From positions 1-64,000 of the forward strand of contig JARBJD010000272.1 of assembly GCA_033064195.1 (NCBI GenBank): a stretch of DNA of 64,000 bases, read 5' to 3'. The translations under genes were made by a program, and so were the position numbers. Of this stretch, positions 23,701 to 36,250 are shown one piece after another. Source of the stretch: Blattamonas nauphoetae (lineage: Eukaryota; Preaxostyla; Oxymonadida). How positions within the stretch are numbered: position 1 is the stretch's first letter; every line of letters starts with the position of its first letter. The notes under the pieces were generated by a model, which saw nothing but the letters and a program-made list of their open reading frames with translations, was not told where the DNA came from and did not search any database.

Positions 23701-26700
23701 CATTTCTGATCTCTCGTTCTCCTCTTCAATCGTTTCCATCGTCTCGTCTTCCATCAATCTCGGCAATGTCAGTGTGTCGCATTGTGCCTTCACTGGACCA
23801 CTCTCAACCATCCTCCTTTCAATCGAATTAGCAGCTGCAACCACAGCCACTCTTAACGTTGGCTCGATCACTTTCGACACACTCACAGCACCAACCGCAT
23901 CAGACTCGTCGAAGCTGACACTCGCAGTGGTCAAAGGAACTAGCTCGACTGAGATCACATCCGAAGCAACCCTCTTCACTGCTTCGTCACATACGTTCTC
24001 GTCGAACACTGACATCTCCTTCTCAGGAACGTCCTCAGCAGCTGTCACTCTCCTGACGTTGGAACTTGGATCAGCCTTCACTCTCTCCATCTTCTCCTCG
24101 TCCATCGTGTTCGCTCCTTCAACTTCAGTCACAGAGAACGCACTTGCCGACACAGCTTCGTCGTCACTCGAGCTCTCATCATCAACCATCAATATCGCCA
24201 GCCTCGTCGGGTTTTACTCTACGGCCCTCTACGCAGTGCCAGCCAATGCTCTCTCGATCACCCTCGCCTCTCTCTCGTCTCCAGTGATCGGAAACTCGAA
24301 GATGAGCACACCCTTCGCAGTTGTGTCGGGTGGAACAATGACACTCACCAACATCAGCCTGAATGGAAATCTGCTCACAAGCAATTTTGCACACAGCATG
24401 CAGAAACAGACCACAGGCTCGCTGATCCTGAACACTTGTGCCTTCAACTCAATCACCACCTCCGACGAAGGAGCAGCCATCCAAGCGACTCTCGGCACAG
24501 ATGAGAAGCTGTCACTGACTGGAGTGGCTTTCACGTCATGCTCATCCACAGGTGCCTCAAAGAAAGGAGGAGCGATTTCAGTTGCACTGACAACAGGAAC
24601 ATTCACAGCGGATGCAAGCACATCGTTTGCTGGCTGTTCTGCGGCGAATGGGGGAGCGATCGCAATTGATCTGAGGGGCCGATCAGATCCAGGGACATTC
24701 ACACTGTCGGGTGTTACATTTGGAACTCCACCCAACACTGCAACGACGAAGGGATCAGACATCTTCGTGTTGACAGGGACGGGAGGAAGAACTTTTCTGA
24801 CAGTAGATCGATTTGGGAACACTCATCCAAACAAGCCATCGTCAGGAACGTTCTTCGGAACAGCTGATCTGAACAAATGGTACTTTGTGGATTCTGATTC
24901 GGTTGAAGGATCGATTCTGTATCTTCTGTATCCCTACAAAGGGGGCATTCTGAATGTTCACTCGTCATCGCCAGCCAACGACTTGTGTGGACATGCACTA
25001 CTTCCTTGCAGCACTCTGAACGATGGACACCGGCTTGTTCATTCGACAACAGCGTCGAATGCGGATGATGCGTGCATTGTTCTTCTGAGTGATGTTTCTT
25101 TTTCAGCAGAGATCACGTCATCATCGACAGTCGAATGGAAATCAGACTCGACACGTCGAACGATCACATCGTCGACAGATGTGTGTGTGACTGTGAGTGG
25201 CGGATCTTTGACGGTTTCAAACCTGAAGCTGACAGTGACATCTTCACCATTCTCCAAATCGTTCTTTACGTTGTCAGGTGGATCTCTGTCAGTGAAATCG
25301 AGTGAATTCTCGACGATTTCATCAACTGGAGAAGGCTCAGCGATCAAAGCGGTTCTAGCCGAAGATCAGACATTGTCACTGACAGCAGTGACATTCACAT
25401 CGTGCGCAACAACTGGAACCACAACAAATGGAGGAGCACTTCACGTGACAGTTTCTGGTGGCTCGTTCACTGCGACTGCTCCCATCAGCTTCACCGATTG
25501 CACTGCAACTGGGAAAGGAAGCAAGTTGTCCCTCTCGTCCGCATCAATCTCGTCTGTGGTCTCTCCAACCAAACTAACGGCCCTCAAACCAACATCGCTC
25601 CCAACAACGAAAGCAGCTACAGACGTGATTCTGAATGACTTTTATGGATACGAATCGGGCACCTCAGAAATGTCTCTGCTGTATTTCTGGTTTCCTCACA
25701 CATCTTCAGCGACAAACACACACATCCACAAAGATGGAGCAAATGCACCGAACTGTGGTCTCCTTCAACTTCCATGCTCGACACTCGAGGAAGGTCTGAA
25801 ACATCCAAATGCTGCCAACAAGTTCGTGATTGACTCTTCTCTGAACTTCAATGAAGCTCTGTCCATCTCATCACCTCTCACTGTGACGGCTGACGCCACA
25901 ACTGAAGTGAATGTGGGAGCACAGGGGAAGTTCACAATCACATCGAACACACTCTCCCTTTCGAACCTCGCCTTCACAGGTCATGCTTCATCTTCTTCCT
26001 CGTCGTTCATGACTGTCTCGTCCGGCGGCTCGCTGTCGATCGCTGATTGTTCGTTCGCCTCTTTCTCGTCCTCCTCAAACGGAGCAGCCATCCAAGCAAC
26101 ACTCGCCCCGAGCCGCACACTCTCACTGACACGAGTGGCATTCACCTCCTGCCACACAACAAGAGCAGACACGAATGGAGGAGCTCTTCACATGACACTG
26201 GAAGGAGGGTCGTTCTTAATCCCTTCGCCCTCCTCGTTCGAATCGTGTTCGGCGAAAGGAAACGGCGGAGCAGTCTTTGTCGACGTCACAAATCAGCTCG
26301 GTGGATCGTTTTCATTCAGAAATGGATCGTTTGGGGAAGCAGAAACTGCGAACACGTGTGAAGGAAAGGGAAAGGATGTGTTCATCGAAGGAGGAGACCT
26401 CTCGTCCATCATCACGAAAGCTCTGTTCCCTCAAGCTTATTCCGCGTCTCCTGCAAATGAGAGACTGCTGGATTCAATCAGACTCAGCTCCAATCACACT
26501 GATCCAGTCATGTCGCTTCTCCAATATTTGTTCTCTCCCGCAGTGGAAGGGACAATTGATGACGAGATCAGCTCTGCAGACAATGGACAGTGTGGACATC
26601 TCGAAGTCAGATGCAAGACACTCGCTCAGCTCAACATAAACTCGCAAACACTTTCAAAAACGATAGTTCAGACCAAGTTAACGATCAAGCAACCGTTCGC

Positions 26701-29700
26701 TCCGTCCAGATCGCTGACAATCACCTCTGTGGATCAGGACACAAAAGCTTCCCTCGTTCTGGTTTCCACGCCATCCTTGAAAGTTCAGGATCAGACTCAT
26801 GTTCTCGCTCTGTCCAAACTCAACATTGCGATGGAGATGCCAGCAGTGATCACAAATTCTGGGACAGGCTATGTCGTTCTTGACGTCGGAAAGCTCGAAG
26901 TGTCAGAAAGTTCGTTCACATCGTCGATGACCATGCCGGTCTCTCTCATCTCCGTCACTGGTTCTGGCTCGCTCGATGTTTCTGGTTTTAACGTCGAGAA
27001 TGTCGTTCTGACGAATGCAGCACTGATTGAAGCAACTGGGAGTGGACATATCTCAATCAAAACCTCCATTTTCAAATCAGTCACTCGAACACTCACAGAC
27101 TCCGCAAACAGCACGGTTCTCTCCACCACTGTCTCGTCGTTCTCCTCCTTCGCTCTCAACACGGTGCACATCGATTCGTGTGAAACAGCCATCTTCCTGG
27201 ACATGGAAGGCTGTCTCTCCACAACTCCATATTCTGTGAAATCTGTCTCCTTTGAATCAACAGACGCCAACCAACTTGTCGTTGTCGGCAGTAATCTCTT
27301 TGTCTTCATCACTGACGAAAGATGGACAGGCTCATTCGAGACCCTCACATCAACACCTCAAGTGTTGTTCAGTCGAGACTCATTTTGGGACTTGAACGTG
27401 TCTCTCCTCGTTTATCTTCTGGGATACGACGGAGACGTCCATCTGAACACGGAGGAAGGAGGCAGCTCGCCGATCTGTGGGGAAGAGACCATTCCCTGCG
27501 GAACTGTTGAAATGGGGATCTCTCGTGTGGCGGCTGGAGGACGGTGCATCTGTGATGGGGCAGTATCGATCGGGAGTGGCGATGTGTGGATTCAGAAGGG
27601 CGTTGTTGTGATGGGAAAGAGTCTGTCAGCGTCGATCGTCTTTGTTGGTGGCCAGTCGCTCATCTGTAGCTCAGACAAAACTCTTCCCTCGCCAACCATT
27701 TTTATCAGAACGTGTACACTCGACATTCCTTCGCAGCCAGCGGGTCAAAGTGGGTACATTATTATTGAAGAGGGGTCTGTGGAGATCGAGAACTGTGTTG
27801 TGAGTGGCCACACAATCGCCAGTCCTGTTGTAGCTTGTGAGAGTGGACAGACAGTCATCTCAAACATCTCCCTTTCTATCAACAACCTGGCCTCGCCACT
27901 CCTCCTCATCGAATCACAGGCGACTCTCAATTTATTCACTCTCTCATCAGCTCCTTCAGACCTGCTCATCATCGACAAAGCACAAAACGTTCTTCTGTCG
28001 CAGCTCGTCTTATCTGGACCTGCGGTGTCATCGTCATCGATCACTTCGAACTCTGAGAACGTCTGCAGTTGGACCGGCGGATGCATTCACATCGTTTGCA
28101 GCTCAGCCACAATCTCATCTTCTTCGTTCGCCTCGTTTGGTGATGGTGTCATCTCGATTGTTGATTCGGATGTCTCTCTCGTCGAATGCACGTTCTCAGC
28201 GAACTTTGTTGGATTGACTGCTCACCCTTCCCTCCAGCACAACATCCTCTGCTCCAACTCGACTGTCGACGTCGGTGCTTCGTCTCGTTTTGATCAGAAG
28301 GAAGCCTCTCATGAAGTGTCAATGTGGATCTCCAACGACGACTGCTCCATCTCTGCAGAGGATTCCTTCTCTCCAGCATTCCCCTTCTTCGTGCCAACAA
28401 TCAATACGCCAACTGTCATCTCGTTTGTTGACAAAGATACACCAGCCTCACATGATGCTAAGAAGGTCACTTTGACTGGCGCGAACTTTCTTGATTGTGG
28501 GCTGTCATTCGCCATCGTCGCAGAAGGAGAACACTCAGATGCCACTGTCACATTCAATCTCTCTGGTCCTGCTCCCAAAGGGATGTCGGAATTCTCGCAG
28601 AATGACAGCCGCATTCTTTTCCGCTTCGATCCACAGATTGCGATGGTGAATGATGGAAACTATACTCTGAATGTGTTGATTGATGAGAAGCTGGTGAAAG
28701 ACATGTTCTTGTTCACTGTGAAAACAGCAAAGAAAGCCCTCCTCACAACTCCGCAACTTCTCCTGACAATTGTCCTTCCCGTCAGCATCTTTGTGATCAT
28801 CGTTTTCATCATCATTCTTGTTGTGTGTCTGTGTCGACGAAAACAAAAGAAGAAGAACGAGCAGGACTTGGAGATGTCTGAGAAAAACAACCTCCTCGCC
28901 AATCAAAGCGAATTCTTCGATTCTGAACCGAAAACTGGTGAAGAAGGGACGGAACTCGATGAAATGCCAGAAGGACCTCGCCGAGCCCAGTTCCTCATCC
29001 CTCAGAGCCTCCCCGTCCTTCTCCTCGAGAATCGGAGACAAGGCGTGAAAGGAATCGACAAAGAAAGTGTTGTTTGTGTCCTCTCCGACCCCATCTCCAC
29101 TCCACTCGCCTTCGCTGATCGCAGAATGTCCCTTTTTGAACGCATCCATGGCAATGGGTCGCCGTTCGATGATCGTTCGCTTGTCCCTCTGGCGATTGGA
29201 GAGGCTGATGATAACAATGGAGCAAAACCAGTCTCTCTCATCAGATTGGGAATGAGGGAAAGCATTGACATCGCAATCCGAGTAGCCAGAACACTCTTCC
29301 TTTTGAAGCGGGCAGGAGAGACAAAGGAACCGCTGACTTCCGAGTCACGCGAGGTCTTCCCTCCTTTCTGCATCTCTGGCCTCACCTCTCATTCCATTCT
29401 TTATTATCCCGACCGCACTCTCTTGATTGCACTCCCTCCTTCATTCGTCTCTCAAATTGCCTCGGTACTGCCTGTCGACGGAAGCAATGTTGTTGATAGA
29501 ATGGTTCTTCCTGACGACCCCGACTTCGAACGATGGTACTCGCCAGAAAAAGAGAAGCAAGCGGTCCTCACCGAAGACGAGTCGGAAAAGTCAGTTGTAT
29601 TCAGTTTGGGGCTGGTTCTGTTTGAGATGTTGAGTGAACTGATTCCGTTCCAAGAAGTCGACGCTGTGAGTGCTCATCGAAAGATCAAAACTGGCGTGAT

Positions 29701-29920
29701 TCCCAATCTCTCGCTGATCGAGCCCTCAGAAATCGATGAGTTTGACGACCACACAATGCACAGTGGATCGAAAAACGGAATTCAGGAACTGCTCCTGGCG
29801 GCTCTCTCACTCGACCCAACCGACAGACCGTCGCTCGAAGCTTTCGCACACTCGTTGGAGGGACTGAGTCAAACGCTGGTCTCTCAGCCACAAAACACGA
29901 GTGAATTTGTTACATCATAA
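20788..29920 (+). CDS. Giant secreted-type beta-helix protein with one membrane span and a C-terminal pseudokinase
   Basis: Exons 20788-22105 and 22167-29920 join in frame (phase 1) to about 3023 aa. The ATG at 20788 is preferred over 20725 because it begins a classical signal peptide. The ectodomain is Ser/Thr-rich with repeated short beta strands typical of right-handed parallel beta-helices ('GGALYATSG', 'GGAIYASSS', 'GGAIAIDL'). At least five segments open with a CGxxxxPCxTL-like motif (CGSEATPCKSL, CGHALLPCSTL, CGLLQLPCSTL, CGHLEVRCKTL, CGEETIPCGTV). A single membrane helix lies at about 28755-28830, followed by a basic patch. The cytoplasmic tail (29050-29890) resembles a kinase C-lobe ('VFSLGLVLFEM', 'LDPTDRPS') but HRD and DFG are absent, so it is probably a pseudokinase. 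A cell-surface adhesion or sensing role is inference. Confidence 0.8.
22106..22166 (+). other. 61 nt intron of the giant beta-helix gene
   Basis: The donor GTCTGATC and a pyrimidine-rich tract ending CTCTTCAG join 'GTK' to 'NATSTHNSGG' in phase. The GTCTG donor is the same as in the SPRY-like and F-box gene introns, which supports the call. The left arm has the same intron with one extra T. Confidence 0.7.
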
Positions 29921-30342
29921 TAGATCTTCATTTATTGTTAAAATTGCCGATCTTTGACTGAAAACTGTGGAGCGGATCTTTTTGTTTCCCCCTCGTTTCA
30001 GACAAATTCTTTTGTTGGTCTCATCTATCTTACGCATCTCGTTCTGTTATGATCCACCATTTTATTATGCGAACCGGAGTTAACAGTGAATACCACTCAA
30101 TGAAAACTGTGGGGTTGATCAACTTCAACGATTCTATCATTGTTCTGAAAAAAGTGGACATAATACAGTGTCCATCAGATTGATGAAAACAGAATAAAAG
30201 AAATCGCCCCGGATTGTGGTGAATTAATTGTTCTGGAGTGAAATAACAACCGCAAAACAATAAGCTGATAGGGAACGTTTGACTGGCGAGGTACAAACGG
30301 AAGATAAAAGTGAACAAAGAAACAAAAAGATTACTCAGATCC
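29921..30342. other. Intergenic region between convergent genes
   Basis: AT-rich 422 bp between the 3' ends of the beta-helix gene and the TmcB-like gene. A tandem TAATAG follows the last sense codon of the upstream gene. Nothing else was recognised. Confidence 0.5.
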
Positions 30343-33300
30343 TCAAAGCCACAGTTGTGAACTCATCCGCGACGTAGAATCATCGTTATTCAACCCTAGC
30401 CGGGCCATGACAGTCTCAAACATGGTCCGTTCCTCCATTCCGATCGACGCACGTCGATAAAACTGAATGATGGAACGAGGAACGCTTGCCGAATTGACAT
30501 CGGGCACGGAGTTGAGGGCTGATTGTGGGGCAACCTGCTGAAGGAACGAGGCGAGGTTGAAGTCGTCTGTTGTGATGTGAGGTTGGATCCACGTCGAGCA
30601 GAATTGCCGTGTTGCGTCCAACGATGGTCGCTTCCGGGAATGGGAGTTCACAAAGTCGAGTAGCTTCTTGAACAGAGTTGCGTGTTGCTTGAGATGATCG
30701 TGCTTCACAGCGAGTGGGTACGAATACGTGTCCATCAACACTTCCTCGTCGTCGAAGATGGCGATGGTTAGTAGAATGAGCTGATCCATGACTTGATCAA
30801 TCTCTTCTGGTCTCCTCTTCTGTTCGACGAGATCTAACATCTCCACAAGGTTCGAATGGAGCATCTCTTTGAGCGTATCCAATCTCATCACATTCGTCTG
30901 GAGCTCTTCCGACCACTCCAAACTCTTCTTTTCAGTCGACTTGGCCAATCTCGATAATTGGCCTGCCAAAACTTCGATTTTGTTCAGTCGCGAGGGGAGG
31001 GGAATGAAGAATATCAACGCGAGAACCAGTTCGGTGAGTGAGACAGCCACAATCATGATGACCAGAGCTGTTTGGAAGATATTTGTGAGTGAGCCTTGTT
31101 CTGCTTGGAGAAGGAAGCCGATCTGCCTCAAACTGCCTTGGATGTCTTGCCGAGTGAGGTTGATCAGGAATGTCATGTCCTGGTCTTCGTATTTGGTGGA
31201 GAACGAGTCATCGAAGGTCAGTTTGACTGACCCCATGAGCACTTTCGAGATCACTTCAAGCAATCCACTGAATTCTCCCGTGTAACTCCCCAACCGGCCC
31301 TCCTCCTGGCACTTGGTCCTGTTCTCGAGAAAGCATGAATCCTGTCTTGTGTTGATCGAGTCAATCTGCGCGAACCGACCACGTGTTCCTTTTGAGTTGA
31401 GGTTGTCGTAGAATTCGTCTCCAGTCAGTGCGTCGGATACACTCCCGTACAGAAACCTCGTTCCCATGTTTGTGAGGAACTGCACACATCGACTGATGAC
31501 CTCATCCAACTCAGACACGTCATGGATGAACTCCGTATTGTTCAGAATCACTGTTGTGTATTTCGTCGTCTCAAAACGTAATGTTTGGTTCTGTGGGTCT
31601 GCCAGCCCGAATTCCGTGGGCTTCAGACGCAGAACGTCAAATCCGATAAGCATGTTGAAGTAAGAACGCCGATACCCGCTCAGAATGATGAGGCGGGACA
31701 TCTCTGGGATGGATACAGTTCCTACGTAAGCAAAGATGAAAACAGAGTAGGAAATCACTAGAAAAAGGATGATTCCAACTATGAGCGAGGCAAAGATCGA
31801 TTTTGGGATGATCGATCCTGTTTTCGTACGCAGCAAAATCCGCATGTGAAACCGAGAAGGAGACAATTGTGATGGCGAGAACAGCAATCAATGCAGAAAT
31901 AACAAACACATAAATCAGAATTGATGTCTTTGTGTGGACTGTGTTTGTGTTTGGGAAATTCTTGATCAAGACTTCGATTTGGTTGCTTCCGGACATATCA
32001 TTCAGTGATGGTTCTTTCTCGGTAGTGTGGATGCTGGAACTTGGATTCGTGTGATGTGATGCTTCGTCATCTGTGAAGTCGTTCTCGATTGCGTCCTCAT
32101 TCCAATCAGTGACTGAGAAACTCGCAGTTCCATCTTCAATCTTGTCTGCCTCCTGCAGCAGAATCGAAGACGTCTCCTCATCGTTCGTGAGATCTCGAAG
32201 GAGAAGTGCAAATTGGCGCAGAACGTTCGAGTTGCTCGGGTGTTCTTTGAGCTGTTGGAGATATATTTGGGTTGCTTCTTTCTCTGCTTCGAGTGTTTGG
32301 ATCGCGTGTTCCTGGACTTTGTCGCAATCCACGTTTCTTCTCCCCAAATGCATCCACATCATCGCGAGGTGTCCTTGCGCGATTTTCACCAGTTTTTGGG
32401 CTTGATCAAGCTGGAATTTCAGAAGATATGTTTTGCTGGATGTGGAATTGTCTTCTGATGTGTTTGAGAAGCTGGTTAAGGCAGAGAGTGCGTCTTCATC
32501 AGTTACGAGTAGATGTGATGCATGGAGTTTAATTTTGGGGTTTTGAAGCTTGACTTCTCGTAATTTTTGAAGATTTGTGGGCTTTGCCTGTTCCGAGACG
32601 AGCGGAACTTTCTTTTCCATTTCCTTCGTTTTAATGTAGCAAATCCATCTTTCTGTCAGATTCGGGAAGAAATCACACAATTTCTGAATCTGGGCAGCCA
32701 TTCGATATTGTGAGTTGAGATGATGGGCCAAAAATAACGCGTAAGTCATGCGAACCTTTGTCGACATTCCAAATCGTGGCTTGGCAATCAATTTGCGGAA
32801 TGTTTGATCAATCATCCGAAGAGTGAATTGATCTTTCGCAATTGCCTCCACTTGAAGAAACGCAAAGAGTTCTTGAACTTGACGTGGGTGCTTGATCGAC
32901 TTCACAATGTGGTTGATGGCATCCTTCATATTATCCTCCGTCAAGGCGACAACAGATTCAACAGTTTGTTTTGGGCGAGCTGAAGTGACAGTAAGTGGCA
33001 TTACAGTGTGAATGCTGTACAATGACTGCACTTGCGACGGAGGTGGATTGATGGATGGTCCGGACAAAAGGGGTGGAGAAACAGGGAGAATGGATGGAAG
33101 GGTAGATGGAATATGCTGGCTGGTGGTTTCTTGACGAGTTGTTGGCGTCAGAAGAATCGGGGTCTGATGGACTGGGAAAGAAGGGGCGGATAACGGTTGA
33201 GTCGTGAGTGTGGGCGGATATGGGAATCCATTGTATCGTTTGACATATGTCGTCTGGCCCAGCTTCATTGTATATCCGATGACTTCCTTTTGTGGAAGAA

Positions 33301-34297
33301 GCTTCCGAAGCGTTGATGTTGATTTCGGTGAATGCTCCACTTTTTGATATTCTATCTTCACCAGCCAATTTCGGCGAAAGAATTTGGGAAAGAATTTGAG
33401 GGTCAGTGGCCAGATTGCCACGGCACCGCCATAAATGAGAAAGTGGTACACACAGTTTGTCAGGACTGGTGACGGCGAGGCTAAACTCCATTTTGACATT
33501 GGCTTGAAGAAACATGCCATAATTCCTCCCCACAACGAACAGAAGAAGGCTGAGAGGATGATGCTGTTCATCTCAACTGTGTAGAACGGTGGGTGGATGA
33601 TGAGGATGAGACACAGCACTGATTCGATGATGGTATGCAAAACAGAATTCAGTAATCCATTCCACAGAATTGGAACTACCGAAGCATAAGTCCAGAGGAT
33701 GTGGAGAAACATCACAAGAGACATAGTCCTTCCCGAATACGAGCGAAGGAGAGAGTCATCCGAAAGTCGAGTGTTGAACACAAAAAAGTGATACATTGCA
33801 ATAAAAATAACCAATATCACGATGAACACAGCTGAGATGATCATAAACTGGAGTTGTGTCTGCAATCCACAGAAAACCATTTTTACCTGTGGTGGTTGAC
33901 AGTAACAAGCTGAGGGTTTACTGAGCCAGATAATGATTGAAAGAGATAAGGATGACATAAGTAGGTACGAAAAATAACGATGAATTCTGCCAAGGTTTCG
34001 ATGAACTGGCTTGTCGAGGCTTGAAAATACGGTCATGACGATCAACAGAATAAGTGCAGAAGATATGATGGATATTCCGAGGAGCAGAAAGACCACCATC
34101 TGTGATAGATACGACGTGAAGAATGACGGATCGAAATAAGAGCTGAACAGTTGAATATGACTAAAATCAGACCCTAGTTTTCGAATCGGGTTCCCCACAT
34201 AGATTCCAGCCACATAGAATTGTTTCAATGGATGTGTCAGCATGTAAAATGAAAACAGCATCCACTGGAAATAGATCAATGCTTTTGGAGGGTTCAC
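30343..34297 (-). CDS. TmcB/TmcC-like polytopic membrane protein with TPR-like linker and C-terminal hemerythrin-like domain (one frame break)
   Basis: From the ATG at 34297: about ten hydrophobic helices in the first ~330 residues, a Pro-rich linker, then helical repeats of the TmcB/TmcC TPR type ('LEAEKEATQIYLQQLKEHPS', 'VLRQFALLLRDL'). A further membrane helix follows, then an extracytoplasmic stretch and a last helix ('IFQTALVIMIVAVSLTEL'). The tail is hemerythrin-like: 'LEWSEELQTNVMRLDTLK' (helix A), 'FDDEEVLMDTYSYP', 'KHDHLKQH' and 'WIQPHITTDD'. Two expected His ligands (helix A and helix B) are replaced by Leu and Ile, while the Glu, the HxxxH, the later His and the Asp are kept. The frame changes once at about 31.80-31.85 kb; no intron I tried fits the phase. 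Known Tmc-type family in protists; exact role unknown. Confidence 0.65.
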
Positions 34298-35177
34298 TTG
34301 GTTCTACCAAATATAAACAGGATGAAAACCAGAAAGAGAGCAAACTTGAATGTAAGTGTACATAATTTTGAAAAGACTACGTGTGTTGGAATGAAGAATG
34401 AACGAAAAGCGAAGATTGATACAATTGATTGGATTTGGGAAAACGAGTGTAAGAAAGTGGTGTGTCTTGTGAGAAACGCGATGATGTGGAAGCAGTATCC
34501 GCCATCTAATCGCTGAACGATTGCTTCACTGATGAACAGGGATTTGAGCTAAGCTATGGTTTGATCCAATTTTGACTAGACATTGCCTAAACTCATCTCG
34601 CACCTCAGAAATTCAGGAAGGTAGAGATTTCACAACATCTTTTGGAGCCGAAAAGCACTCAGAATTTACACAATTTCAATCAAAAACCGGATAAATCATA
34701 TTCTGATGAAAATGGATAAACGAACAGAATGTTGAATCGAGTGAAAAGGTGGTTGAATTCAAAAATGAAAAAAGTAGATAGGTGAAGATGAATGGAACAC
34801 GCGGCTCCACTCAGAGCAAGTCAAAAGCAAGCATGAGAAAACAGACACAAGAAAATGTGGTGAGAAAGTGACACAGAAGGAAAACACGAAGAGAACACAA
34901 TCCAAAAAGAAGGTGGAGATGAGAAAGGAAGACGCACATCAGAATAATCAAGAAGAAGATGATGCGAGGAAAGAAGAGAGGGCGAGGCGAATGAGGAGTG
35001 TCAGAGACAAATGAATACATAAACGAATCAGGATTATGGACACCCGAGAGGGTGAGGACAAAGAATGACACGAAAGACGAAGAAGGAAAGAAATCCAACG
35101 AAACAAGAACGCGCAGAACGAACGAAGATCGGCAGTAAAGTGACAAAGAAGTTTCGGATGCTGGGGGAGACGAGTAA
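34298..35177. other. Intergenic region upstream of the TmcB-like gene
   Basis: About 880 bp with a purine-rich tract (34800-35110) that creates long but compositionally biased readings on the minus strand. I see no homology, no splice pattern and no repeat apart from the element starting at 35178. It may contain the promoter of the minus-strand TmcB-like gene. Confidence 0.4.
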
Positions 35178-36151
35178 TAGTCCTCCGATTAGGCCGGACT
35201 TGTTCATCAGGTAGGACAACAATACTTTCTAGTTGCATGATAATTTCTTCATTTCGATATGCGAGTGTTGAGTAAAAATTGGTATTTCTGAGAAGAAAGA
35301 CACGATCAATGGGTGCTTTTTCAAATCCGAACCTGAATGGACATGCATCACAGTTCTCGGAGGTCTAAACTCACTTCAGCATTGATGTTAGTGATGTGTC
35401 TCCACGCTATATTCATAATGTGCACCTTGACAGACCAATTTTGAGGTTGAAAATGTTCTTGTTTTCATTCTACGAAGGTCTTCTCCGACCCACAAGAATC
35501 ACGCATCCGACGACCTTTCTGCAGGATAAAGGTCTTTGGATGTTTGTATCTCTCATTCCTCTCAATAAGATGGAATCTGTTCACTTCCGGAATGGCATGC
35601 TCAACAAGATCTCCAATGGCATTCATCCCAACTACTTGGATCTTGGAATGATGGTGTGTTCCTCAAACTGCCTTATGATTGCAATTTTAAGGTTTCCTCA
35701 CTTTTTTCACAGTAGATCCGAGATGAGGCAAACAGAATCTCATTCACATTCTCCATTCCAAGCAAAAATGATACAAGTCGTCTGAATCCGCTTCAATTGG
35801 TTGCGAGAGGCTGAAAACAATCAATTGGCACCCACAAAACTCTCCGTCGTCAACTTCTTCTTCGATGGATCCATTCTCATCCTCGATGGGGGGATGAACT
35901 GAACATACATCTAAATAGTTCCAAATGTTATTTAATCACTTCACCTCTTTGCTCGATTGGCTATTGTGTGAGAATAGCAAAAATGGATGAGGGAAGTGAA
36001 CAAATACAATGAATGGTCTGATCGTTCTCAAACTCTTTGTTGAAGCCGTAAAGCGATTATCAATCAACTTTACAGTCAAATAAGGAGGTATCCTTGACAT
36101 ACCTACCCTTTGTCCGACTTGATGAACAAGTCCGGCTTGGTCGGGGAACTA
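35178..36151. mobile_element. TAGT...ACTA TIR element, 974 bp, 3 bp target duplication
   Basis: The termini form an imperfect inverted repeat of ~45 bp. The left end begins TAGTCCTCCGATTAGGCCGG and the right end, reverse-complemented, begins TAGTTCCCCGACCAAGCCGG; both continue into GCCGGACTTGTTCATCA and a TCGGACAA-like string. Both sides are flanked by TAA. The interior holds an unrecognised 129-codon open frame (35396-35785). The terminal TAGT(Y)CCCCG, an internal CCGG and a later AAGTCGGA(Y)AAA string resemble the MITE at 46086-46561, so the two probably share a superfamily. No transposase is seen. Confidence 0.65.
35396..35785 (+). CDS. Unrecognised 129-codon open frame inside a TIR element
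   Basis: The frame lacks any motif I recognise and starts on a non-ATG codon; the first ATG is at about 35453. It lies inside the 974 bp TIR element. It could be a decayed remnant of element or captured sequence, or a chance open frame. No splice sites or family match support it. Confidence 0.15.
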   Translation: MSPRYIHNVHLDRPILRLKMFLFSFYEGLLRPTRITHPTTFLQDKGLWMFVSLIPLNKMESVHFRNGMLNKISNGIHPNYLDLGMMVCSSNCLMIAILRFPHFFHSRSEMRQTESHSHSPFQAKMIQVV

Positions 36152-36250
36152 TAAAGGAAGAGACAGGTGCCAAGAACAGAAAGAAGAAGAACGAAATCAC
36201 TCAGAAGTCATGAGATGGAGGATTGATAGACGACGCGAGAGGGGAGAGCA

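Larger units (their letters stand above)
18449..28838. repeat. Right arm of giant inverted repeat
   Basis: Reverse-complement partner of 1-10385, separated from it by an 8063 bp spacer (10386-18448). It contains the open copy of the beta-helix gene and second copies of the helical-repeat and SPRY-like genes. The first mismatch near the window edge is at 28836, so the true outer limit may lie further out. Near identity implies a recent duplication, active gene conversion, or an assembly fold-back. Confidence 0.95.

Noticed and set aside
34811-35238. Minus-strand open frames of 96-111 codons
   Set aside because: They are products of a purine-rich tract, overlap one another in different frames and match no family.
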